Virus record (IMG/VR): IMGVR_UViG_3300035070_003445
Span: 1 to 28,177 of that record
Origin: a virus
Length of the DNA: 28,177 bases
Reading direction: 5' to 3' (one strand)
Shown here: positions 7,556 through 13,118 of the stretch, piece by piece
How the letters are laid out: every line of letters begins with the position of its first letter
How positions within the stretch are numbered: the stretch's first letter is position 1
Program-made: the position numbers and the translations under genes
The notes under the pieces: model-generated
The model's input: the letters and a program-made list of their open reading frames with translations, nothing else
Databases searched by the model: none
Told to the model about the DNA's origin: nothing

Positions 7556-7936
7556 ATGATTGAAATTATTGGTTATCTTATTGGTGGGGCTATCGTTGGT
7601 GGGTCCTTGACATTTGGACTTATGAACGGCACAAAAGAAGCCCCCATTCCCATAGTTGTTCCACAAGATGAAGTGGCCAAGGAGCTGGGGAAGTTGGATG
7701 TGGTTTCCCCTATATGTTCCCCCGATTTTATCGAGAAACAAGGGGATGGGCTTTGTAGGGAACTTATGTGTATGACCCAAACGAATAGCGCCACTGGAGA
7801 AGTGAGTGGGACGACATGCGACAACATCACCAATCTACGAAACAAGAAAGCGCTTATCTCTTTTTGTACGTCCAAGGAAAGAACGGAAGAAGGGATAACA
7901 AAATGTATAGACTTATTCCAAAGAAGGGGTATATAA
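7556..7936 (+). CDS. Membrane-anchored Cys-rich protein
   Basis: 126 residues. The N-terminus is one hydrophobic segment (about residues 3-22, Gly-rich: GYLIGGAIVGGSLTFGL) with no clear cleavage site, so a signal anchor. The remaining ~100 residues hold at least six cysteines (in ICSPD, LCRELMC, TCDN, FCTSK and KCID), which suggests an exported disulfide-bonded domain. No family recognised. It stands alone after a terminator and before the capsid promoter region, as a possible late accessory (moron-like) gene. A superinfection or host-surface role, or a lysis accessory, are only guesses. There is no strong Shine-Dalgarno (AGGTGA lies close to the ATG). Confidence 0.7.
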   Translation: MIEIIGYLIGGAIVGGSLTFGLMNGTKEAPIPIVVPQDEVAKELGKLDVVSPICSPDFIEKQGDGLCRELMCMTQTNSATGEVSGTTCDNITNLRNKKALISFCTSKERTEEGITKCIDLFQRRGI

Positions 7937-8028
7937 AAAGTTATACACAGGTTATACACAGCCTATGAATAACTTATGAAAAAAGTTATACACAAGTTAT
8001 ACACAGCCTATGAATAACTTGTGTATAA
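7936..8028 (+). repeat. Two 45-bp-spaced repeats with DnaA-box-like sites
   Basis: A block of about 40 bp is present twice, offset 45 bp (7936-7975 and 7981-8020). Each block holds two direct TTATACACA sites 11 bp apart (7941-7949, 7952-7960; 7986-7994, 7997-8005). A fifth, inverted site lies at 8020-8028. The sites fit the bacterial DnaA box consensus TTATNCACA. Sites one helical turn apart would place bound proteins on one face of the DNA. The array may be an operator for the capsid promoter, a DnaA titration site or a replication origin. Confidence 0.9.
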
Positions 8029-8029
8029 T
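8000..8029 (+). promoter_or_regulatory. Likely promoter of the capsid gene
   Basis: A perfect -10 TATAAT lies at 8024-8029. The best -35 is TACACA at 8000-8005 (4 of 6), 18 bp upstream. The -35 overlaps the fourth TTATACACA site and the -10 overlaps the inverted fifth site, so a protein on these sites would compete with RNA polymerase. The upstream terminator at 7499 makes an internal promoter here or before 7556 necessary. Confidence 0.55.
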
Positions 8030-8037
8030 GAAAATGT

Positions 8038-8073
8038 GTGGTTAGGGTCGTTCCCGTCAATAACGAAAACCAC
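8038..8073 (+). promoter_or_regulatory. Hairpin in capsid mRNA leader
   Basis: GTGGTT (8038-8043) pairs with AACCAC (8068-8073), and inside it CGTT (8049-8052) pairs with AACG (8062-8065). There is no T-run after it, so it is not a terminator. Lying near the predicted 5' end of the capsid transcript, it could protect the message from decay. Confidence 0.5.
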
Positions 8074-8109
8074 GGAACAAAAAAAACTCTAACTTAACAG
8101 GAAAATAAA

Positions 8110-9033
8110 ATGGCTACTATAGCATATTCAACTTTACAAACTGCCGGACTTCGTCTTGATGCGATGATTGAAAACGAAGTACGCGCTCTTCTTCACGATT
8201 CGGCTTCTATTCGCAATTCTGGCGCTCTTCTCTTTGCTGGGGATGTGGCTGGAATCGGTTCTGATGCCATCACTCTACGTTATGCCGGTCTTGACGGATA
8301 CGAGGCGATGAATACAACCGCTGACGGTACAGAAATCACTTCTTCCAACCTTACTACAGCAACCGCAGATATTACAGTGGGACGTATTGGTTTACGTTAT
8401 GACCTTACAGATTTGGCATCTCTCACAAAATTGGGAAATGACATTGATGTTTTCCGACTTGCTGAAAGCATGGCTGGAGCATTTGAAGCGCGCTTCATGG
8501 AAATGGTTTGTGCTACATTCACATCGTTCTCTTCTAGTGCTGGAAGTGCTGGTGTAGATATGTCAGTGGATGATTTTATGGACTCGCTGTATTTGCTCGA
8601 AATCGCAGATAACCCATCTCAGCTCTTTGCAGTCCTCCACCCACGGCAAATTGCGGATTTGCAATCCAGTATTAGGTCAGAAACCGCAAATGCTATAGCA
8701 TTCAACCCAGCGCACCACGATTTATTAAAAAGTCTTGGCCAAGGATATGTTGGTGATTTTATGGGTGTACAAATCCACAAATCTTCATATTGTCCATTGA
8801 ATGGTGGCGACCGTGAAGGCGCTATGTTTTCTGCTGGCGCTATTGCTTATGCTTTGGGTACTCCAATGCCTTTAGCTACTCCAAGCGGTGAAATCCGCCC
8901 CGCTGGAACTCCAATTTTGGTTGAGACGGAACGTGATTCAGCGTATTCCCTTACTAAAGTAGTTGGAACAGCGTACACTGGTAGTGCGATTGTAGAGCAG
9001 GCACGTGGCGTTCTCATCTCCACAGATGCATAA
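8110..9033 (+). CDS. Major capsid protein
   Basis: 307 residues, the usual size for an HK97-fold capsid protein without a long delta domain. The N-terminus is helical and charged (LRLDAMIENEVRALLHD), then a beta-rich middle, a long helix (FRLAESMAGAFEARFMEMVCATF, about residues 118-140) as in the HK97 spine helix, the A-domain strand FAVLHPRQIADL, and VGDFMGVQIHKSS, a pattern common in the capsid axial domain. The gene has its own leader with repeats, promoter and hairpin, and a good ribosome binding site (AGGA, 8 bases before ATG), fitting a highly expressed product. Order after portal and scaffold agrees, though fibre genes intervene. Confidence 0.9.
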   Translation: MATIAYSTLQTAGLRLDAMIENEVRALLHDSASIRNSGALLFAGDVAGIGSDAITLRYAGLDGYEAMNTTADGTEITSSNLTTATADITVGRIGLRYDLTDLASLTKLGNDIDVFRLAESMAGAFEARFMEMVCATFTSFSSSAGSAGVDMSVDDFMDSLYLLEIADNPSQLFAVLHPRQIADLQSSIRSETANAIAFNPAHHDLLKSLGQGYVGDFMGVQIHKSSYCPLNGGDREGAMFSAGAIAYALGTPMPLATPSGEIRPAGTPILVETERDSAYSLTKVVGTAYTGSAIVEQARGVLISTDA

Positions 9034-9049
9034 AATACCTTGATTGGGT

Positions 9050-9118
9050 GGCTTTGGGGCTATTTTCATGGTTCTAGGCCCCCAAGCCTTTGGGGGGAGA
9101 AATCCCCCACCATTTTTT
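9050..9118 (+). promoter_or_regulatory. Terminator with competing hairpins (attenuator-like)
   Basis: Four segments can pair in two ways. Segment 1 (9050-9060) pairs with 2 (9078-9088), ten pairs with one mismatch. Segment 2 (9079-9085) can instead pair with 3 (9090-9096), seven pairs with a GCCT loop. Segment 3 (9091-9096) pairs with 4 (9104-9109), six pairs, then T6 at 9113-9118. Thus 1:2 permits the terminator 3:4 and 2:3 prevents it. It would reduce read-through from the capsid gene into the connector genes. G and C runs make chance pairing easy, so regulation is inferred. Confidence 0.5.
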
Positions 9119-9136
9119 AACCATAACAAACCATGA
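9068..9136 (+). CDS. Possible 22-residue leader peptide with PPP
   Basis: The ORF starts at ATG 9068, 8 bases after a GGGG element, and covers hairpin segments 2-4 of the attenuator-like region. It encodes MVLGPQAFGGRNPPPFFN and four more residues. Three consecutive Pro codons at 9104-9112 fall on the terminator stem; PPP is a known ribosome pause motif relieved by EF-P. Its TGA overlaps the ATG of a second short ORF. No homology can be claimed for so short a peptide. Confidence 0.3.
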   Translation: MVLGPQAFGGRNPPPFFNHNKP

Positions 9137-9165
9137 AAAACCATGAACCTAGGACAAAACCATGA
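9133..9165 (+). CDS. Possible 10-residue leader peptide
   Basis: The ORF MKNHEPRTKP begins in an ATGA overlap with the 22-residue ORF and ends in an ATGA overlap with the gene at 9162. Two such overlaps in a row would pass ribosomes stepwise from 9068 to 9162. The local repeat AACCATGA, present three times, produces these overlaps and may be the simpler reason. Confidence 0.22.
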   Translation: MKNHEPRTKP

Positions 9166-9803
9166 TAAATCAACCTTGGACAGGCGCAGATGTAACAAGA
9201 AACAACGCGCTCCCAATCAAACCAAATCAACCTTTTTGGTATATGCACCATCCCAATACATGTTGGGATTTTGTACAACATAGAGAGAAATGGCTTTTTC
9301 TCCCATCTTTCCGCCGGCTCTTTGAACTTGCTGGGGTGAATGGTGTGCGTATGATTCCACGTGGTGGAACTGATAGCCAGATGGCAAGAGTCCGAATGAT
9401 GGATGATGGATTTGAAGTACTCGAATGGGATTTGGGCTATCAAACCCGCCACCAAACCCGAAATGGGGGATGGTATTATTCATCGATTTGGGAAGTTCCC
9501 AAGGTAGTAGCGAATAGAGTAGTCTGGAAACATGACAAAGATTCTTTCAATGATTGGAAAGAGTCTCTTATGGAAGAAGGAGTGATTGAAAAACCGGATT
9601 TGGATATACTCTCTTTCTTCATAGATATGCAAGAAAAACGAGTACAACGAAATGAAGGGAAAAACATGACCCCAAGAATCAAGAAACTCTATGAAGCGGA
9701 TGTTTTGAAGCTTGATATGATGAGAAAATATATCGAATTGGAAGGGCCGGTTTCTCTAGATGGAGAAGCCCCCAAGAAGAAGAAGGTGAAAAGAAATGTC
9801 TAG
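9162..9803 (+). CDS. Unknown phage structural-region protein
   Basis: 213 residues, not recognised. It is rich in Trp and Arg in the first 130 residues (for example WYMHHPNTCWDF, EVLEWDLGYQTR, WYYSSIWEVP), then helical and charged, with a strongly basic C-terminus (APKKKKVKRNV). No membrane segment or enzyme motif is visible. It lies between the capsid and connector genes, so a head or connector accessory, or a head-maturation factor, is possible. The start follows an AACCATG leader without a Shine-Dalgarno. It overlaps the next small gene by 8 bases. Confidence 0.75.
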   Translation: MINQPWTGADVTRNNALPIKPNQPFWYMHHPNTCWDFVQHREKWLFLPSFRRLFELAGVNGVRMIPRGGTDSQMARVRMMDDGFEVLEWDLGYQTRHQTRNGGWYYSSIWEVPKVVANRVVWKHDKDSFNDWKESLMEEGVIEKPDLDILSFFIDMQEKRVQRNEGKNMTPRIKKLYEADVLKLDMMRKYIELEGPVSLDGEAPKKKKVKRNV

Positions 9804-9939
9804 AGAAACATTTGAACGAATGACGAAAAGAATAATTGAGCATAATAAGAAAACAGGTGGTAAGATGACAGAGAGAGAAGCGCGTAAAATTGCGTCTTCT
9901 GTCGCTATTCGCCACGACCGCAAAAATAGCGGGAAATAA
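9796..9939 (+). CDS. Small basic protein, 47 residues
   Basis: Begins MSRETFERMTKRIIEHN and ends RHDRKNSGK. Predicted mostly helical and basic, with two helices around KMTEREARKIASSVAIRHD. The start overlaps the end of the 213-residue gene by 8 bases, with the upstream AGAAGGTG region as ribosome binding site. The compact packing and clean stop before the next ribosome binding site (AAGGATTT) support it as a gene. The function is not recognised. Confidence 0.6.
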   Translation: MSRETFERMTKRIIEHNKKTGGKMTEREARKIASSVAIRHDRKNSGK

Positions 9940-9962
9940 CCCATAAAAAAAAGGATTTCGAA

Positions 9963-10292
9963 ATGGCTAATTACAATGGAAAATCACGTTTTGTTCTACC
10001 AAGAGCGCTACAACTAAAAAATGGTGTGAATGTCGAAACAATTACTACTGTTCGAGTAATCGATAATCTTGATTCACAAATGCAAGTTCTCACAAATGAT
10101 AGTGGTAGTGCTATTGATGTAAAACTTCCACTTCCCAAAGATGGAGCTTTTTATTGTTTCCAAAGCGCTGGAGCAAACGAGATACATATCCGTGATGCTG
10201 GGACTACTGTTACATATGCAGTATTGGCATCGACACAAGGATGTTTAATCGCTTCTGATGGAAGTGATTGGTATATAGTTATCAAAGCATAA
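9963..10292 (+). CDS. Small beta-rich virion protein (decoration-like)
   Basis: 109 residues with AAGGA 7-11 bases upstream. All-beta pattern with the ending LIASDGSDWYIVIKA, a variant of the SDGTNWY-type strand common at the ends of phage fibre, decoration and baseplate-associated domains. The middle GAFYCFQSAGANEIHIRDAG also fits that fold type. It lies between head and connector genes, so a capsid decoration or capsid-surface protein is the best guess. It resembles in style the 101-residue protein at 5212. Confidence 0.65.
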   Translation: MANYNGKSRFVLPRALQLKNGVNVETITTVRVIDNLDSQMQVLTNDSGSAIDVKLPLPKDGAFYCFQSAGANEIHIRDAGTTVTYAVLASTQGCLIASDGSDWYIVIKA

Positions 10293-10304
10293 TAGAGGAT
10301 AATC

Positions 10305-11081
10305 ATGGCGCTTTTGGATACATATTACGCACCACGTATACGAGTTCCCCAAATGATTCAACGGGCAAAAACCCAAATTGTTGAACTCATCGTGTACCGC
10401 AATGGGGCGGAAGTGACTCCAACAAGCGCCACATATCAGCTACTCAATGAAGATGGTACGGAAATCATATCCACCACCACGGCCAATATTGTAGGAAACA
10501 AAATCCAATACAGTATTGCTTCTTCTCTTGTACCAGAAACGATGTCTCTCACAGATGGACTTTTTGAACTTTGGGAAGTTGAAATTGGTGGCTTGGATTA
10601 TACATTTCAACGGCCCGCATATCTTTGTAGACGGCCATTGTATCCATGCATTTCTGACATTGATTTGGAATCCAGCTATTCTGATTTGGCCAATCTTCTA
10701 CCGGCCAGCTATACCGATGGCTGGCAACGATACATAGATGAAGCATGGGTACGTATTATTGAACGTCTTAGACAACTTGGAAATCTTCCATACTTGATAA
10801 CAGAACCCCAAGCGCTTCGTTCTTCCCATCTTGAATTGGCTTTGGCTTTGATATGGCGAAATATGCACTCTTCCCTTGGACAATCGAATGGAAGATACCT
10901 TGATTTATACAAAGAGCATATCAAAACATACGAATTCCAGTTTAAACAAATATCCTTCCGCTATGATATGGATGAAGATGGAATGGCTGATGATGTGGAT
11001 AAGAGGAAAGCGGGCTTCCCCATGATTTCCACTACCAACCCACCATCCCGATACAATCGAATACGATATAGGCGGTATTGA
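10305..11081 (+). CDS. Head-tail connector candidate with calcium-binding loop
   Basis: 258 residues. The N-terminal ~105 residues look like an Ig-type beta domain (ELIVYRNGAEVTPTSATYQL to TFQRPAYLCRRP). The middle (about 115-210) is helical (SDLANLLP, WQRYIDEAWVRIIERLRQLG, LELALALIWRNM), resembling gp6/Ad1-type connector proteins. The C-terminus has DMDEDGMADDVD at residues 221-232, which matches DxDxDGxxDxxD, a calcium-loop pattern known from thrombospondin type-3 repeats. Ribosome binding site GAGGATAATC just before ATG. The end overlaps the following ATG (TGATG). The connector role is inferred from position between head genes and major tail protein. Confidence 0.65.
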   Translation: MALLDTYYAPRIRVPQMIQRAKTQIVELIVYRNGAEVTPTSATYQLLNEDGTEIISTTTANIVGNKIQYSIASSLVPETMSLTDGLFELWEVEIGGLDYTFQRPAYLCRRPLYPCISDIDLESSYSDLANLLPASYTDGWQRYIDEAWVRIIERLRQLGNLPYLITEPQALRSSHLELALALIWRNMHSSLGQSNGRYLDLYKEHIKTYEFQFKQISFRYDMDEDGMADDVDKRKAGFPMISTTNPPSRYNRIRYRRY

Positions 11082-11530
11082 TGGCTACCATCAAACTATC
11101 AGTAATTCGGAAACGTGTAGCGGTAGCACTTGAAGGGATAAGTGGGGCGGGACTTCGTGAAAGCCCACTCCCATTCCAAGCGTTTGGGAGAACTCCCAAC
11201 TCCATAGCACACAAAGCCTTTTCTGTTGGTATTGGTGGCTCTAACGCTTCCGATGATAGACAACGACCTACAGAAGGGGCAATGTTACAAACTGACTTGG
11301 ATATAACCTTTGCTTTCCGTATTCGACCCCTTGACCAACTTACAGACATCGACCTACAAATGGATATGGAAAACACGATTATTACGGCTTTACTTGATAG
11401 GTCTAATGCGGTATTATATCCCAATCTACACATAAAACTTATTTCATCAACAAGGCTTTTAACTGATAGTGGGGAGTATGTTCTTTCTACTTTGTCATTT
11501 GAAGCCCTTCATTTTATACCCCTACAATAA
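11081..11530 (+). CDS. Tail terminator / tail completion protein candidate
   Basis: 149 residues from ATG 11081; an in-frame TTG at 11078 is also possible, but the ATG forms a TGATG junction with the upstream stop. Alpha/beta pattern: basic N-terminal helix (SVIRKRVAVALEG), a beta strand region TDLDITFAFRIRPL, a helix (IDLQMDMENTIITALLD), then beta strands and LSTLSFEALHF. Size, fold pattern and place just before the major tail protein match tail terminator proteins (gpU-like), which cap the tail tube where it meets the head. No catalytic motifs are expected. Confidence 0.6.
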   Translation: MATIKLSVIRKRVAVALEGISGAGLRESPLPFQAFGRTPNSIAHKAFSVGIGGSNASDDRQRPTEGAMLQTDLDITFAFRIRPLDQLTDIDLQMDMENTIITALLDRSNAVLYPNLHIKLISSTRLLTDSGEYVLSTLSFEALHFIPLQ

Positions 11531-11551
11531 CTTAACCTAACAGGAGAAATC

Positions 11552-12034
11552 ATGGCTGAAACTACCGTGGTCGCCGTTCCAAGAGATGGCACAATTTCAA
11601 TAACAAATGGAGATGCGACCGTGTACGCGGTAGCTTATGAGGCTGGAGATTTTTCGATGAATCTCGATAAAGCAGAAAGAATTGTCATATATGACAGAGC
11701 CACAATCGTGGGACTAAGGGCAGGTTCAGACCCTGTTCCTTCAATTTCTTTTTCTGTCCATCTTCGTGAACTTGCAGATTCAACAGAAAATACAATCTTG
11801 GATTTTATTTACAAAACTGGCGCTTCTGCTTCTGCGACTTCTACCGGTGGAACAGGATTTGAACAATTTTTGTGTACTGTCGAATTCCAAGCCAATATGA
11901 GCGCTTTGGGTGGTTCAAATACAAAAGCAACATTCAACAAAGTACTTCTAACTGCCAGCGTGGCAGAAGGAAACCCAGATACGATTTCCATAACTGGAGA
12001 AGTATATGGTGCTATTACTCGTGTTGAAGTGTAA
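11552..12034 (+). CDS. Major tail (tube) protein
   Basis: 160 residues with a strong ribosome binding site (AGGAG, 7 bases before ATG). Nearly all-beta, low charge, with alternating strands such as VPSISFSVHLREL, FEQFLCTVEFQAN, KATFNKVLLTASVAEG and DTISITGEVYGAI, typical of the tail-tube beta-sandwich that stacks into hexameric rings. It lies immediately before the tail assembly chaperone pair and tape measure, the standard siphovirus order. Confidence 0.85.
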   Translation: MAETTVVAVPRDGTISITNGDATVYAVAYEAGDFSMNLDKAERIVIYDRATIVGLRAGSDPVPSISFSVHLRELADSTENTILDFIYKTGASASATSTGGTGFEQFLCTVEFQANMSALGGSNTKATFNKVLLTASVAEGNPDTISITGEVYGAITRVEV

Positions 12035-12036
12035 CA

Positions 12037-12414
12037 ATGGAAAACAGAACCATGAAAAAATCCATTGGAAAACTTGAATGTGTTTTTGGTATGCCCAAAT
12101 CTATGTCCACAGTATGGGATGTGTTCTACATGATTTCCACCAATCCCAACCGCGCCCAACTTGGTCGTCTTTTTGCGGGATTGGTGGGGGTTACAATTCA
12201 GAACCAACCCACATGTCCAAAGTATAGTATCTCAGATTGTGATTTAATGGCCTATGGTGGGCGCGTCCAAGAATGGATAGCCGGCCACAAGGGGAACCCC
12301 ATAGAAATCCTTGAAGTGGGAACAGAACTCTTTCAAATGATGAGTGAACACATATCCACAGATAAGGAGGTTGAAAGCGCCGAAAATTTTTCTTCAGACC
12401 CGCCGGTGGAATAG
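12037..12414 (+). CDS. Tail assembly chaperone, short form (gpG-like)
   Basis: 125 residues from ATG 12037; an ATG at 12052 (MKKSIGKLE) is an alternative. Mixed N-terminal part, helical middle (RAQLGRLFAGLVG, DLMAYGGRVQEWIAGH) and an acidic C-terminal tail. It sits between the major tail protein and the tape measure, where siphoviruses carry the G/GT chaperones that hold the tape measure during tail assembly. The zero-frame stop at 12412 is bypassed by a -1 frameshift at 12384-12390 to give a longer product. Confidence 0.85.
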   Translation: MENRTMKKSIGKLECVFGMPKSMSTVWDVFYMISTNPNRAQLGRLFAGLVGVTIQNQPTCPKYSISDCDLMAYGGRVQEWIAGHKGNPIEILEVGTELFQMMSEHISTDKEVESAENFSSDPPVE

Positions 12415-12626
12415 TTCGGACGGGTTTTATCATCTCCAGATTTTGGAATCAAGAACCCACTTGGTTTTTTCAACAACCCAAAGAACTCCAAGCGGAACTG
12501 ATAGCAGATTATAAGCTATCCAATACCAAACCGGAAGATGTGAAGAAGAAGAAGAAGCGTTCTCAACTCGATAATCTACAACGAACACACGAAAGATATA
12601 AGAGAAGGGGCGCGGAAGATGGCTAG
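12037..12626 (+). CDS. Tail assembly chaperone, -1 frameshift product (gpGT-like)
   Basis: About 196 residues if ribosomes slip back one base at A-AAT-TTT (12384-12390). The -1 frame is open from 12375 to a TAG at 12624-12626, so all of the otherwise gene-free gap is coding. The extension (about 78 residues) contains FWNQEPTWFFQQPKELQAEL, then a lysine run and a helical basic end (NLQRTHERYKRRGAEDG), similar in composition to gpT-type extensions that bind the tape measure. Its stop overlaps the next gene's start at 12619, as expected for packed phage genes. In known phages a few percent of translation gives this form; the rate here is unknown. Confidence 0.85.
12364..12427 (+). promoter_or_regulatory. 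Programmed -1 frameshift signal
   Basis: Three elements are in line. A Shine-Dalgarno-like AAGGAGG (12364-12370) ends 13 bases before the slippery heptamer A-AAT-TTT (12384-12390, in register X-XXY-YYZ). After a 5-base spacer, a hairpin pairs 12396-12402 with 12421-12427 (one G-U) and 12403-12405 with 12417-12419 around a bulged A. The order matches the dnaX frameshift signal of Escherichia coli. The Shine-Dalgarno has no start codon at proper distance, so a stimulatory role fits better than initiation. Confidence 0.85.
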
Positions 12627-13116
12627 AAGAATACGATACGGAAAAGGAAAATCTTCCATCGAAATAACCGGCCCCCAAAGAGAGCTTTTTGAACAAGCCC
12701 TTCGGGAAGTCGCTGGTTCCACCATGAAAGTCCTAGAAGATGAGATAGATGAACGGGTAGAATTTGCCCGTTCTAACTGGAATGTCCGATATGGGAAACC
12801 TGTAACGAACAAACGAACAGGAAAAACCACCATCAGAAAAGAAAAATCCGCTCGTTCGGTGGATAAGTTCACCGATGGAATCCGTATCCTCCAAGGAGGA
12901 AAAGCCATAGAAGGATTCTTTCGGAATGATGCTCCGTACGCGTATGCCATCAAATCAGCATCCTACTCCAAGAGAGATAACGGAAGCGCTTCCACGGTAG
13001 CAGAAGGGAAGCGGGTGGCAGAAGAAACAATGTGGAAACCAGCAAAAAAGAACGTGAATAAATTGGTAAAAAAATTGGCTGATGCCTATGTAAAAGACCA
13101 GAAGAAAAAGGTGTAA
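12619..13116 (+). CDS. HK97 gp10-like tail/neck protein
   Basis: 165 residues, basic. An N-terminal strand (SSIEITGPQ) leads into a long helix (RELFEQALREVAGSTMKVLEDEIDERVEFAR), then a strand and loop WNVRYGKPVTNKRTGKTTI, then the segment NDAPYAYAIKSASY, which fits the APYA.Y pattern of HK97-gp10-like proteins, and a helical lysine-rich C-terminus. Such proteins act at the head-tail joint or in tail completion. In many phages this gene precedes the major tail gene; here it follows the chaperones. The ATG overlaps the frameshift product's stop. Confidence 0.65.
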   Translation: MARRIRYGKGKSSIEITGPQRELFEQALREVAGSTMKVLEDEIDERVEFARSNWNVRYGKPVTNKRTGKTTIRKEKSARSVDKFTDGIRILQGGKAIEGFFRNDAPYAYAIKSASYSKRDNGSASTVAEGKRVAEETMWKPAKKNVNKLVKKLADAYVKDQKKKV

Positions 13117-13118
13117 AA

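Noticed and set aside
7936-8028. CRISPR-like repeat array
   Set aside because: There are only two long copies, 5 bp apart, with internal 9-bp repeats; no spacers and no cas genes.
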